Shown piece by piece: positions 1 to 8,654 of a DNA stretch of 64,000 nucleotides (positions within the stretch are counted from its first letter, which is position 1; each line of letters begins with the position of its first letter). Below the pieces are notes generated by a model. That model was not told the DNA's origin and did no database searches. It saw only the letters and a list, made by a program, of their open reading frames with translations. A program made the translations under genes and the position numbers. Source of the DNA: Comamonas sp. lk (GTDB lineage Bacteria > Pseudomonadota > Gammaproteobacteria > Burkholderiales > Burkholderiaceae_C). The stretch is taken from NCBI GenBank assembly GCA_945925985.1, contig CAMELV010000017.1, positions 1-64,000 on the forward strand, read 5' to 3'.

Positions 1-29
1 AGTCGCTTGACTTTGCCCAGCATTTCCAT
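1..29 (-). CDS. IstA-type transposase, N-terminal fragment
   Basis: On the minus strand an ATG at 29 opens a frame reading MEMLGKVKRL before the window ends. The residues resemble the start of IS21-type IstA transposases, which continue into a helix-turn-helix. An AAAGGTG-like ribosome site sits just before the start. Only ten residues are visible, so the call leans on the terminal repeats beside it. Confidence 0.5.
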
Positions 30-151
30 GGTGATCACCTTTGTTTGCTCCTGCCCAAAAAACGGGCAGAGCCAGTAAAACACCTGGGTCAATTTTGGGT
101 CGGCATAACCTCTATAAGTGGGTCAGTTTTCGGTCGGCGTCAACACCTACA
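1..151. mobile_element. End of an IS21-family insertion sequence (partial)
   Basis: Two direct copies of a 20-base repeat (TGGGTCA-N4-T/TGGGTCGGC type, 18 of 20 identical) lie at 85-104 and 119-138, as in the multiple terminal repeats of IS21-family elements. The first codons of an istA-like gene read outward on the minus strand at the left edge. The likely outer end is the ACA near 149-151, after which normal H-NOX codons begin at once. Element boundaries and family are inferred from this end only; the rest lies outside the window. Confidence 0.7.
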
Positions 152-573
152 CAGCCGTTGGCACCTATGACCATCAAGAAATGGTCCAGCTGGTGGTGTC
201 GCTGTCCAAGCACAGTGCCATGCCAGTCACTGATTTGATGCTGGTTTTCGGCCAACACCTGCTTGGCCGGTTTTACACCATGTACCCTGATTTCTTTGGT
301 GATATCCGCTCGTCGCTGGATTTTCTGGAGGGTATTGAAACCTACATCCACACCGAGGTACGCAAGCTCTACCCTGACGCCGAGCTGCCCCGCTTTGAAT
401 GCACCCGATCTGCTGATGGCCTGCAAATGGTTTACCGTTCCCCTCGGCACTTCGGAGATCTGGCCGAGGGGCTGATCCAGGGCGCGGTAGCTCATTTTGG
501 CGACCATTTGGACATGACACGTCTGAACCAGGCAGACGGCTCGGTGCGGTTCGACTTGACCCTGCTGTCCTGA
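118..573 (+). pseudogene. H-NOX haem-binding gas sensor, 5' end removed by an IS
   Basis: Family members are stand-alone haem proteins of about 180-190 residues that bind NO or O2 and control a partner kinase or cyclase. Here, from T12 onward the 151-codon frame matches the family: AVGTYDH, the proximal haem histidine H78 in YIHTEVRKLYPDAELPRF, and the YxSxR haem-propionate motif (Y106, S108, R110). The usual first ~35 residues, which form the distal helical subdomain, are missing. The only possible start, a GTG at 118, lies inside the IS terminal repeat and adds about ten unrelated residues. The histidine kinase 29 bases downstream is the expected partner. The body is undamaged, so truncation looks recent. 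Family call is firm; whether the product still binds haem is doubtful. Confidence 0.85.
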
Positions 574-602
574 ATCGGGCCATCGGAAACGGGCCTGGGC
601 CA

Positions 603-1979
603 TTGTCAGTTCAGCCGTCACCCCCTGACACCGCCGATTTGATCCGTCGGCTGGAAGCGCGTCTGGCGCGGGAACGAAGCGCCCGTCACCAAGCAGAGGC
701 ACTGCTGGAAGAAAAAAGCCGTGCCCTCTACCTGGCCAATCAGTCCTTGCAAGGCGTTGCCGATGCGCTTGAGAAGCGCGTCACTGAGCGCACGGTCGAG
801 CTGAATCAGGCACTGCAGGCGGCGCAGTCTGCCAACGCGGCCAAAAGTCGCTTCCTTGCGCTGATGAGCCACGAAATTCGCACCCCTCTGAATGGCGTGC
901 TTGGCCTCTCCGAACTCCTGGGTAAAACTGAGCTTGATCCTCAGCAAAGCCACTACGTCGCCAACGTCATGCGCGCCGGGTCCACCTTGCTGAGGTTGCT
1001 CAACGACATCCTGGATTTCTCCAAGATGGAGGCCGGCCAATTGCAATTGGAGACACTCCCGGTGGACCCGGTCGAGCTCGTGCGAGAAACGCTGCAGCTG
1101 CTACGGCCCCAGGCAGACGCCAAGGGCATTCATTTGACGATGGGGTGCTCGCCGATGCTTCCGGCGCGAATCATGACGGATGCCATCCGGCTGCGCCAGG
1201 TCTGGTTGAACCTGATCAGCAACGCGATCAAGTTCACAGAGCAAGGCGGTGTGACCGTGACACTGGCGGCTGTTGGGGGCCAACTTTTCTGCGCTGTCGA
1301 GGATTCCGGGATTGGCATGGCCGAGCTCACGGTCAAGGGACTGTTCGAACCCTTCCGGCAGGCTGACAACACCATGGCCCGGCGCTACGGCGGTACTGGT
1401 TTGGGGCTTGTGATCTGCAAGTCCCTTATTTCTCAGATGGGTGGGCAATTGCGGGTCGGCAGCGTCCTGGGCCGGGGCTCGAGGTTCGAGTTTGAGTTGC
1501 CCATCAACGAAACGCCAGAGTCTGTCCCCCACCGTAACGACACGGGGGGCGCGGAACTCAGTGCAGAGGCGCCGGACGCCAAAGGCACCAAACGCCTGGC
1601 GAACTTGCGGGTGCTGCTGGTTGACGACCAGGCCATCAACCGACTGGTCACGCGCAGCCAACTCAGGCAGTTTGACTGCGACCGTGTGGACGAGGCGGCG
1701 AATGGTATTTTGGCCTTGCGCCAGCTCCAACGCGAGCACTACGATGTGGTGCTGATGGACATGCAAATGCCCGAAATGGACGGTCTGGAGGCAACCCGAC
1801 AGCTGCGCCTGCTCCCACTGCCCCGTCAGCCCGTGGTTATTGCCGTGACCGCCAATGCCTTTCCTGAGGACCGAGCGGCCTGCCTGCGCGCTGGGATGAA
1901 TCACTTTATCAGCAAGCCCGCGACGCTTGAGCAGCTGCGGTCGGCTTTGCTTGCCTGCGTTAGCGCGACTGGAAACTGA
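603..1979 (+). CDS. Hybrid histidine kinase, likely H-NOX partner (HnoK-like)
   Basis: The 458-residue protein has no membrane segment. A coiled coil (about 10-80) leads into a HisKA domain with the phospho-acceptor H90 in [11 protein letters not shown]. An ATPase domain follows, with N207 in the N box, DSGIGM at 234-239 and GTGLGL at 264-269. A receiver domain (335-450) has acidic D341/D342, phospho-acceptor D386 in LMDMQMP and K438. No sensor domain of its own is visible, which fits sensing through the H-NOX protein encoded just upstream. The start is uncertain: TTG at 603 is used because no ATG precedes the coiled coil. Output could be phosphotransfer to an unlinked regulator; no HPt or GGDEF domain is nearby. 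Confidence 0.88.
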   Translation: MSVQPSPPDTADLIRRLEARLARERSARHQAEALLEEKSRALYLANQSLQGVADALEKRVTERTVELNQALQAAQSANAAKSRFLALMSHEIRTPLNGVLGLSELLGKTELDPQQSHYVANVMRAGSTLLRLLNDILDFSKMEAGQLQLETLPVDPVELVRETLQLLRPQADAKGIHLTMGCSPMLPARIMTDAIRLRQVWLNLISNAIKFTEQGGVTVTLAAVGGQLFCAVEDSGIGMAELTVKGLFEPFRQADNTMARRYGGTGLGLVICKSLISQMGGQLRVGSVLGRGSRFEFELPINETPESVPHRNDTGGAELSAEAPDAKGTKRLANLRVLLVDDQAINRLVTRSQLRQFDCDRVDEAANGILALRQLQREHYDVVLMDMQMPEMDGLEATRQLRLLPLPRQPVVIAVTANAFPEDRAACLRAGMNHFISKPATLEQLRSALLACVSATGN

Positions 1980-2002
1980 ATATTCGGGCGTTGCGGGATG
2001 AT

Positions 2003-2096
2003 GATAGTAACTATCTATCAATTAGCCACAATCGATTGTTCAACGGCACTCTATTAACCTATGATTCATTCTTGTTTGGTAGCTTCTATCTATCAA
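2003..2096 (+). promoter_or_regulatory. Putative control region of the rubrerythrin operon
   Basis: Three elements are seen upstream of the rubrerythrin start: an inverted repeat GATAG-taa-CTATC (2003-2015), a perfect palindrome ACAATCGATTGT (2028-2039), and a direct repeat CTATCTATCAA at 2011-2021 and 2086-2096. Such elements would suit a peroxide-responsive regulator such as OxyR or PerR, but none matches a full known consensus; the role is inferred. Confidence 0.4.
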
Positions 2097-2126
2097 ACGA
2101 TGTTGTCAACCCAAGGAGAACCTCTC

Positions 2127-2609
2127 ATGACCCACCCAATCCGCCCCGAAATCAAGACCCTGGCCAACCTCGAAGCTGCCTTTGCCGGCGAATCGATGGC
2201 GCACATCAAGTACCGTTATTTCGCCAAACTGGCGCGCGAAGCCGGTGACGAAGAGACCGCACGCACCTTCGAAGCCACTGCCGACCAAGAGGTGATGCAC
2301 GCTTTTGGTCATCTGGACCTGCTCTACCCCAAGGCCAGCATGACGCCGGCCAAAGCGCTGCAAATCGCCATTGACGGCGAAACCTATGAGTACACCGAGA
2401 TGTACCCCGGCTTTCGCCAGACCGCCGAGGCCGAGGGCAACGCCGCTGCGGCGGCCGAGATGGACGCGCAGATCGGCGAGTCCCGGGCGCACGCGGCACA
2501 ATTCAGGGCCACACTGGACAAGGCGCAAAAAAGGTTTGCCGCGCTGGCCAAAGTGGAAGAGCGACACGCCCGGCACTACCAGGCCCAACTTGACAAGATC
2601 AGCGCCTGA
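2127..2609 (+). CDS. Rubrerythrin (di-iron peroxidase, no rubredoxin domain)
   Basis: This 160-residue protein is a ferritin-like four-helix bundle that reduces hydrogen peroxide at a di-iron site in the cytoplasm. Carboxylate and histidine ligands are seen in the expected places: E22 in AGESMAHIKY, E55/H58 in DQEVMH, the E85-E91 cluster before MYPGF, and EERH at 144-147. Classical rubrerythrin carries a C-terminal rubredoxin; here that part is a separate gene 82 bases downstream, followed by its reductase. The ATG at 2127 is chosen because AAGGAG lies 8 bases before it; the frame extends further upstream without a better site. Confidence 0.9.
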   Translation: MTHPIRPEIKTLANLEAAFAGESMAHIKYRYFAKLAREAGDEETARTFEATADQEVMHAFGHLDLLYPKASMTPAKALQIAIDGETYEYTEMYPGFRQTAEAEGNAAAAAEMDAQIGESRAHAAQFRATLDKAQKRFAALAKVEERHARHYQAQLDKISA

Positions 2610-2613
2610 ATTT

Positions 2614-2671
2614 TTGCTATAAATTAAATAGCTACATCATCAATAACCACGGGGCCTAGAGCCCGATTTTT
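2614..2671 (+). repeat. Intergenic repeat copy 1 (Comamonadaceae-type)
   Basis: A short inverted repeat GCTAT-N7-ATAGC (2616-2632) is followed after about 20 bases by GGGGCCTAGAGCCCGATTTTT-like sequence. The same two-part unit recurs, on the opposite strand, at 13598-13654 and 16331-16389. This copy stands between rubrerythrin and rubredoxin, so it is probably transcribed within the operon. Confidence 0.6.
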
Positions 2672-2691
2672 CATATTTTTTGGAGTTAAAC

Positions 2692-2856
2692 ATGAAGACC
2701 TGGATTTGCATTGTTTGCGGTTTTATTTACGACGAAGCGGCCGGCCTGCCGGGCGACGGCATCCCCGCCGGAACCCTGTGGGCTGATGTACCTGCAGGCT
2801 GGACCTGCCCGGACTGCGGCGTGGCCAAGGCCGACTTTGAAGCCGTTGAAATCTGA
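2692..2856 (+). CDS. Rubredoxin
   Basis: A 54-residue iron protein with the two metal-binding knuckles CIVCG (C6, C9) and CPDCG (C39, C42), plus the conserved aromatic residues W4, Y13 and W37. It carries single electrons in the cytoplasm, here most likely from the FAD reductase encoded 19 bases downstream to the rubrerythrin encoded upstream. A TGGAG ribosome site precedes the ATG. The length is typical of the family (about 52-56 residues). Identification is firm. Confidence 0.96.
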   Translation: MKTWICIVCGFIYDEAAGLPGDGIPAGTLWADVPAGWTCPDCGVAKADFEAVEI

Positions 2857-2875
2857 GCTTCAGCCCAGCACTGCC

Positions 2876-4087
2876 ATGAACCTCCCCTTGATCGTCATCG
2901 GCGCCGGCTTGGCCGGCTGGACCACCATCCGTGAATTCCGCAAGCTTGACCCGGACACGCCGGTGACGCTGATCACCGCCGACAGCGGAGACTTCTATGC
3001 CAAGCCGACGCTCTCAAACGCCTTTGCCCAGCAACGCGGCCCGACGCAGTTGGTCACCACGCCAGCAGCGCGAATGGCCGAGACGCTGAACGTGAGCCTG
3101 CTGGCGCACACCGAGGTACTGGCCATTGACCCGGCCCAAAACCTGGTGCGCACTGGGCAGAGTGAATTGAATTACCGCGACCTGGTGCTGGCCACCGGCG
3201 CCCATGCCATTCGCCTGTCGTTGGCGGGCGACGCGGCCGAACACGTGTTGTCGGTCAACAGCCTGGACGACTTTGCAGCTTTCCACGCCCAACTGCTGGC
3301 TGAACGAGCGCCCGAGGCGGCCAAGGCCCGGGTGCTGATCATGGGCGCCGGGCTGATCGGCTGCGAGTTTGCCAATGACCTTGCCGGCTCCGGGCACCCG
3401 GTGCAGCTGGTCGATCCAGCGGCCGCGCCAATCGCGGCGCTACTGCCAGCGCAGGCCAGCGCCGAGCTTCAAGCTGCCCTGACAGGCCTGGGCGTGCAGT
3501 GGCACTTCGGCACCACCGTCACTGCCGTTGACCAGGCCACCGCGGGCGACACTGCCTCTGGCGCCCTGCGCGTCACGCTGGCCAACGGCCAACGCCTGGA
3601 GACCGACCTGGTGCTGAGCGCCATCGGCCTGCGCGCCAACACCACGCTGGCGCAGGCTGCGGGCCTGCAGTGCGAGCGCGGCGTGGTGGTGGATGCCAGC
3701 CTGCGCAGCAGCCAGCCTCACATTTACGCCTTGGGCGACAACGCCCAGTACGCCGGTCAAGATTGGGATCAGGCGACCAGCGCCCCCGTGAGCGGCGGGC
3801 GTACCCTCCCCTATGTGATGCCGATCATGAACGCGGCCAAGGCCCTGGCCGCCACCCTGACCGGCGCTCGCACCGAACTGGTCTTTCCGCTGATGCCAGT
3901 GGGCGTCAAGACACCAGCACTGCCCGTCGTGGTGGCCCCGCCCCCGCCAGGCACCGCCGGCGAGTGGCACAGCACTTCGCCGGGGATTTGGCAATTTCGA
4001 GACTTGGACGATCAGGTGCGCGGCTTTGTGCTGACCGGCGCCCAGACCGCCCAGCGCATGGCGCAAAGCAAGCTGGTGCGGCTCTAA
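2876..4087 (+). CDS. FAD-dependent rubredoxin reductase (NorW/AlkT-like)
   Basis: The 403-residue protein has two dinucleotide-binding folds: GAGLAG near residue 10 for FAD and GAGLIG near 160 for NAD(P)H. The C-terminal FAD motif YALGDNAQY comes near 285. This order is that of the pyridine nucleotide-disulphide reductase family without redox cysteines, as in rubredoxin and nitric-oxide-reductase rubredoxin reductases. It would pass NAD(P)H electrons to the rubredoxin 19 bases upstream. ATG 2876 is preferred because the FAD motif then sits at the usual distance from the N-terminus; the frame stays open upstream through the rubredoxin gene. There is no clear ribosome site, so translational coupling is likely. 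Confidence 0.88.
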   Translation: MNLPLIVIGAGLAGWTTIREFRKLDPDTPVTLITADSGDFYAKPTLSNAFAQQRGPTQLVTTPAARMAETLNVSLLAHTEVLAIDPAQNLVRTGQSELNYRDLVLATGAHAIRLSLAGDAAEHVLSVNSLDDFAAFHAQLLAERAPEAAKARVLIMGAGLIGCEFANDLAGSGHPVQLVDPAAAPIAALLPAQASAELQAALTGLGVQWHFGTTVTAVDQATAGDTASGALRVTLANGQRLETDLVLSAIGLRANTTLAQAAGLQCERGVVVDASLRSSQPHIYALGDNAQYAGQDWDQATSAPVSGGRTLPYVMPIMNAAKALAATLTGARTELVFPLMPVGVKTPALPVVVAPPPPGTAGEWHSTSPGIWQFRDLDDQVRGFVLTGAQTAQRMAQSKLVRL

Positions 4088-4206
4088 GGGGCAGTGACTG
4101 TGCTGATGGCCTAGGGTTTCCCCCTGGTCGTCTGCACAAAATTGGCCTGCAGGGAGAGCGGCCCTGACCACTTTTGGGTTGATACTGGCCGCAGCAGGAG
4201 ACAAAC

Positions 4207-6516
4207 ATGCCCGACAGCACGCCCAATACCGAAGAGAAACGCGCGCAATTGCGCCGCGCCGCACTCGAATACCACGAGTTCCCGACGCCAGGCAAGATCG
4301 CGATTGCGGCCACCAAACAGTTGGTGAACCAGCATGACCTGGCGCTGGCCTACTCACCCGGCGTCGCTGCCCCCTGTGAAGAAATCGTCAAAGACCCCAA
4401 CAACGCTTTTAAGTACACCAGCCGCGGCAACCTGGTCGCGGTGATCACCAACGGGACCGCCGTGCTCGGCTTGGGTGACATCGGGCCACTGGCGGCCAAG
4501 CCGGTGATGGAGGGCAAGGCCGTGCTGTTCAAAAAGTTCGCCGGCATCGATGTGTTTGACATTGAGATCAACGAAAAACACGACCTTGACAAGTTGGTGG
4601 ACATCATTGCCTCGCTGGAGCCCACCTTTGGCGGCATCAACCTGGAAGACATCAAGGCGCCGGATTGCTTTTACGTTGAGCGCCGTCTGCGCGAACGGAT
4701 GAAGATCCCGGTCTTCCACGACGACCAGCACGGCACGGCCATCGTGGTTGGCGCAGCACTGCTTAATGCGCTCAAGGTGGTGGGCAAGGACCCCAAGCAG
4801 GTCAAACTGGTGACCTCAGGCGCCGGGGCTGCGGCGCTGGCCTGCCTGAACCTTCTGGTCAAGTTGGGCATGCCACGCCAGAATATTTTTGTCACCGATC
4901 TGGCAGGGGTGGTGTACGAGGGGCGTACCGAGCTGATGGACGAAGACAAAATCATCTTCGCCCAGAAAACCGAAGCGCGCACCCTGAGTGACATCATTGC
5001 CGATGCCGACATTTTCCTCGGGCTGTCAGCCGGTGGTGTGCTCAAGCCGGCCATGGTTCAAAAGATGGCAGCGAACCCCATCATTTTTGCCCTGGCCAAC
5101 CCAAATCCGGAAATCTCCCCGGAAGACGTCAAGGCCGTGCGCAGTGACGCCGTGATGGCCACCGGCCGAACCGATTACCCGAATCAGGTCAATAACGTCC
5201 TGTGTTTTCCCTATGTTTTCCGTGGCGCCCTGGATGCCGGCGCCTCCACCATCACGGTCGAGATGGAAATCGCGGCGGTGCACGCCATCGCCGACCTGGC
5301 GCAGGCCGAGCAAAGCGAGGTGGTGGCGGCCGCCTATGCCGGTGAGCAACTGGCTTTCGGCCCGGAGTACCTGATTCCCAAACCGTTCGACCCGCGCCTG
5401 ATGATGAAGATTGCCCCGGCCGTGGCCAGGGCGGCGGCCGACAGCGGCGTGGCGTTGCGGCCCATAGCCGACATGGACGCCTACCGCGAACGCCTGCAAA
5501 GCTTCGTCTATGCCTCCGGCAACACCATGAAGCCGATTTTTTCGGCTGCCAAAAAGGCGCTCAAAAAGCGGGTGGTCTACGCCGAAGGTGAAGAAGAACG
5601 GGTTTTGCGTGCTGCGCAAATCGTGGTGGATGAGGGCCTGGCCCTGCCCACCCTCATCGGACGACCCACCGTGATTGCGGCGCGGGTGGAGAAATTTGGC
5701 CTGCGCCTGCGCGCAGGCATCGACTACGCCGTGGTTAACGTCGAGTCGGATCACCGCTACCGCGACTTCTGGCAGACTTACCACCGCATGACCGAGCGCA
5801 AGGGCGTGACCGAGCAGGCGGCCAAAATTGAAATGCGTCGGCGCTTGACCCTGATCGGGGCCATGCTGCTGCACAAGGGGGAGGTTGACGGGCTGATTTG
5901 CGGCACCTGGGGCACCACGGGACTGCATTTACAGTACCTGGACCAGGTCATCGGCAAGCGTGCGGGTGTCAACACCTATGCCTGCATGAACGCCCTCTTG
6001 CTGCCCGACCGACAGGTGTTTCTGGTCGACACCCATGTCAATTACGACCCGACCGCCGAACAGCTTGCCGAAATCACCGTGATGGCGGCCGAAGAAATGA
6101 TGCGCTTTGGCATTCGGCCCAAAACCGCCCTGCTGTCGCACTCCAACTTCGGCAGCAGCACCCAGCCCAGCGCCGTGAAGATGCGCCAAACACTGGAGCT
6201 GCTGCGAATTCAAGCGCCTTGGCTCGAAGTCGACGGCGAAATGCACGGTGATATGGCACTGGATGGAGAGGGCCGTGCGAGCCTGATGCCCAACAGCACC
6301 CTGTCTGGTGACGCCAACTTGCTGGTTTTGCCCAACATCGACGCCGCCAACATTTCTTACAACCTGTTGAAAACCGCAGCCGGCGGCAACATCGCAATTG
6401 GCCCAGTGCTGCTGGGTGCGGCTAAACCGGTGCATATTTTGACCCCCAGCGCTACCGTGCGGCGTATCGTCAACATGACAGCACTCACTGTAGCGGACGC
6501 CAACGCAAGCCGGTAG
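4207..6516 (+). CDS. maeB: NADP-dependent malic enzyme, MaeB type
   Basis: Decarboxylates malate to pyruvate with reduction of NADP in the cytoplasm. The 769 residues fit the long bacterial form. The malic enzyme half (about 1-430) has the conserved [17 protein letters not shown] and the nucleotide fold [10 protein letters not shown]. The C-terminal half (about 440-769) resembles phosphotransacetylase and in known enzymes binds acetyl-CoA as an allosteric effector rather than catalysing transfer. GCAGGAG stands 6 bases before the ATG. It appears to be its own transcription unit, 119 bases after the reductase. Confidence 0.94.
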   Translation: MPDSTPNTEEKRAQLRRAALEYHEFPTPGKIAIAATKQLVNQHDLALAYSPGVAAPCEEIVKDPNNAFKYTSRGNLVAVITNGTAVLGLGDIGPLAAKPVMEGKAVLFKKFAGIDVFDIEINEKHDLDKLVDIIASLEPTFGGINLEDIKAPDCFYVERRLRERMKIPVFHDDQHGTAIVVGAALLNALKVVGKDPKQVKLVTSGAGAAALACLNLLVKLGMPRQNIFVTDLAGVVYEGRTELMDEDKIIFAQKTEARTLSDIIADADIFLGLSAGGVLKPAMVQKMAANPIIFALANPNPEISPEDVKAVRSDAVMATGRTDYPNQVNNVLCFPYVFRGALDAGASTITVEMEIAAVHAIADLAQAEQSEVVAAAYAGEQLAFGPEYLIPKPFDPRLMMKIAPAVARAAADSGVALRPIADMDAYRERLQSFVYASGNTMKPIFSAAKKALKKRVVYAEGEEERVLRAAQIVVDEGLALPTLIGRPTVIAARVEKFGLRLRAGIDYAVVNVESDHRYRDFWQTYHRMTERKGVTEQAAKIEMRRRLTLIGAMLLHKGEVDGLICGTWGTTGLHLQYLDQVIGKRAGVNTYACMNALLLPDRQVFLVDTHVNYDPTAEQLAEITVMAAEEMMRFGIRPKTALLSHSNFGSSTQPSAVKMRQTLELLRIQAPWLEVDGEMHGDMALDGEGRASLMPNSTLSGDANLLVLPNIDAANISYNLLKTAAGGNIAIGPVLLGAAKPVHILTPSATVRRIVNMTALTVADANASR

Positions 6517-6669
6517 ACCAGAAATCACAAGTGTGCGCTTGCTTATTGATAAATCACACTATTTTTGTGCTTAATTTTTGAGCATTCACTTGCATTACTT
6601 CGGCAAATACGCGACACTTCATCCATCGGAGTTTCCGGGTTTACCCGGGGTTTGATAGGGAGTTAATCG

Positions 6670-7056
6670 ATGGTGTGGTCGCCAACCCTGAAATGGGTTG
6701 TTGCTGGAATTTTGCTGGGAACTTTGGCCGGGGTCGTACAGGCCAAGGGCACTGCGGCCGGCGGTGCCACCACCCCCATCTCATTGGCCGAATTGCCCAA
6801 GCAAGGCGCGCAGGTTCATGCGCTGATCCTGCAAGGCGGTCCGTTTGCCTATGAGAAGGATGGAAGTGTTTTTGGCAACCGTGAGCAGTTGCTGCCAGCC
6901 CACAAGCGCGGCTATTACCGGGAATACACGGTGCCAACACCTGGTGCCAGGAACCGGGGCAAGCGGCGCATTGTGTGTGGTGGTCAAGCCAAGGCGCCTG
7001 ACGCTTGTTACTACACAGCGGACCACTACGCGAGTTTCCGCCGGATCGAACCCTAA
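6670..7056 (+). CDS. Secreted guanyl-specific ribonuclease, RNase Sa-like
   Basis: The protein has 128 residues, with a signal peptide (hydrophobic 9-24, likely cut after VQA at 25). The mature part matches the small RNase Sa/barnase group that cleaves RNA 3' of guanosine: GPFAYEKDGSVFGNRE, then YYREYTV with catalytic E85, PGARNRG with R96, and TADHYASF with H119. All three catalytic residues are present, so it should be active. Two cysteines (C103, C113) could form a disulphide after export. The barstar gene starts 39 bases downstream, which would protect the cytoplasm from uncut precursor. A GGGAG site precedes the ATG. Confidence 0.88.
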   Translation: MVWSPTLKWVVAGILLGTLAGVVQAKGTAAGGATTPISLAELPKQGAQVHALILQGGPFAYEKDGSVFGNREQLLPAHKRGYYREYTVPTPGARNRGKRRIVCGGQAKAPDACYYTADHYASFRRIEP

Positions 7057-7095
7057 TTTTTTATTGGTTTAAGTTTATTAGAAAGTGAGGAGGGG

Positions 7096-7545
7096 ATGAA
7101 TATGCCACTTCGTCAAGCCAACGCTGCGCCGGATTGCGCAGCCGCTGAGACGCCATTGCGGGGTATCCGCAGCAACATCGTGCAGTCGATCCGCGCCTTT
7201 CGGGTGCAGGAGCTGCAAGATGCAGCGCAAACCCTTGGCCAGCATTTCCTGTACGCCAACTTGGCGAACGCGCAGACCAAGCAAGAAGTGCTGGATCTGA
7301 TCGGTCAGCAGTTCATGCTGTCATCCCATGTCGGGAAGAATTTTGATGCCCTGTACGACGGCATAACCGACCCGCTGCACAAATCGGGACCCCAACCGGG
7401 CTTCATCGTGGTTCTGGAGCACGTCCCGGCCAACGCCCGGTTCGACAAGGAGGCGCGCGAACAACTGCTGGATATTTTCCGCGACGCGGCAGACTACTGG
7501 GGGGATCGAAAAATACCGTTCCGCTGTTTCTATTCTTTTCTGTAG
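7096..7545 (+). CDS. Barstar-family ribonuclease inhibitor
   Basis: The 149-residue cytoplasmic protein matches barstar from about residue 30 on. The inhibitory helix is clear in NFDALYDGITD, with D84 and D88 equivalent to the two aspartates that plug the barnase active site. The N-terminal ~25 residues are extra relative to classical barstar (about 90 residues) and look disordered. A strong GAGGAGGGG site lies before the ATG. It is co-transcribed with the RNase gene upstream and almost certainly binds its product. Family call is firm; pairing is inferred from adjacency. Confidence 0.9.
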   Translation: MNMPLRQANAAPDCAAAETPLRGIRSNIVQSIRAFRVQELQDAAQTLGQHFLYANLANAQTKQEVLDLIGQQFMLSSHVGKNFDALYDGITDPLHKSGPQPGFIVVLEHVPANARFDKEAREQLLDIFRDAADYWGDRKIPFRCFYSFL

Positions 7546-7745
7546 CCCGTTCTGCACACACCAGCCAAGCAGAACGGGCGAATGAGGCAAACAGCAACAC
7601 CGCGACCGCCCCTGGGGTGACCGGTATTGAGCTCACCACCGAGTCCGGCGAAAAAATGCCAACCGACAAGTTGCTCGACGTATCGCCCCTGGCGCTGCGC
7701 ATGAGCAGCCCTTTTAATGCCGGCTACTGGCTGACAGCCGCCTGA
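7545..7745 (+). other. Open frame without a clear start, possible gene remnant
   Basis: One frame stays open from inside the 3' end of barstar to a stop at 7743-7745 and has a coding-like composition, ending SSPFNAGYWLTAA. No ATG stands in a useful place, apart from an internal one at about 7657. It may be the tail of a degraded exported protein, or chance. Together with the stem-loop and the terminator it accounts for most of the 286-base gap between barstar and rsmA. Confidence 0.2.
7546..7578 (+). other. Stem-loop directly after the barstar stop
   Basis: A perfect 10-base inverted repeat, CCCGTTCTGC and GCAGAACGGG with a 13-base loop, begins at the base after the barstar stop codon. No T-run follows, so it is not a typical intrinsic terminator. 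It could stabilise the transcript end or pause polymerase. Confidence 0.5.
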
Positions 7746-7765
7746 GGCAGTCGACCATCGTTGGT

Positions 7766-7793
7766 AAAAAGGCCCGCTTCGGCGGGCCTTTTT
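7766..7793. terminator. Bidirectional intrinsic terminator
   Basis: AAAAAGGCCCGC-TTCG-GCGGGCCTTTTT is a perfect GC-rich hairpin with a UUCG-type loop, A-run on one side and T-run on the other. It lies between the convergent barstar and rsmA transcription units and can serve both. Confidence 0.92.
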
Positions 7794-7831
7794 AATACGT
7801 GACGCTGATGCTTGACGCGCCTGGGCCGGTT

Positions 7832-8605
7832 TCACGCTGGCTGGCGTTCCAGATGGCCGACCAGCGCCAGATACTCCTCCACCGGCACCTCCTCGGCGCG
7901 CCGTTGCACGTCAAAATCGCCGGCGTAGGCTTTGGACTCCAGCCAGCGGCCCAGCGTGTGGCGCAGCAGTTTGCGGCGCTGGCTGAACGCCATCTGCACA
8001 AGTTCGCTAAATAGCGCCACCGACAGCATCACCGGTTGCTGGTGCGGCACCATGCGGACCACCGCACTGTCGACCCGTGGCGGCGGCTCAAAGCTGTGCG
8101 GCAAAACCCGCAGCACCGCCTCCATGGCGTAGCGCCACTGCAGCATCACACTCAGCCGACCATAAGCTGCGGTGGCCGGTCGTGCCACCATCCGGTCGAC
8201 CACCTCTTTTTGCAACATGAAATGCTGGTCTTCAATCAGATGCACCTGGTCGAGCAAATGAAACAGGATGGGGGTCGAAATGTTGTAGGGCAGGTTCCCG
8301 ACTACTCTTATCTTGATAGCGGAGTCAGCAGGTCTGACAAGGGCCAGATCGACTTTCAGCACATCAGACTCAATCACCGTCAGCTGCGGATGCAGCCGCA
8401 GTCGGGCCGCCAGGTCGCGGTCCAACTCAATCACCGTCAGGTGTCCGAGTCGCTCCACCAGGGGCTGAGTCAAGGCCGCCAGGCCCGGGCCGATTTCGAC
8501 CATGAGCTCACCCGCCCGCGGTGCGATAGCGGCCACGATGTCATCAATCACGGCGGCGTCGGCCAAGAAGTGTTGGCCAAAGCGCTTGCGCGCCACGTGT
8601 TTCAT
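7832..8605 (-). CDS. rsmA: 16S rRNA dimethyladenosine transferase RsmA (KsgA)
   Basis: Dimethylates A1518 and A1519 of 16S rRNA during ribosome assembly. The 257 residues start [14 protein letters not shown], the family's N-terminal signature. The SAM loop [14 protein letters not shown] follows near residue 38, then VGNLPYNIS, the NLPY catalytic motif of adenine-N6 methylases. The frame runs open 67 codons upstream, but that part is shadow of surA, so ATG 8605 is used. It follows surA by 49 bases and ends the lptD-surA-rsmA operon, close to the order known from E. coli but with no pdxA between. Confidence 0.95.
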   Translation of the reverse strand: MKHVARKRFGQHFLADAAVIDDIVAAIAPRAGELMVEIGPGLAALTQPLVERLGHLTVIELDRDLAARLRLHPQLTVIESDVLKVDLALVRPADSAIKIRVVGNLPYNISTPILFHLLDQVHLIEDQHFMLQKEVVDRMVARPATAAYGRLSVMLQWRYAMEAVLRVLPHSFEPPPRVDSAVVRMVPHQQPVMLSVALFSELVQMAFSQRRKLLRHTLGRWLESKAYAGDFDVQRRAEEVPVEEYLALVGHLERQPA

Positions 8606-8654
8606 GGGGTTCGACAGATGGGTCCGGCCTGGGCTGGTAAGCGCGGGGCGCCGC

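Noticed and set aside
118..573. Intact H-NOX gene starting at the GTG at 118
   Set aside because: That start lies inside the IS terminal repeat and the usual first ~35 residues are absent.
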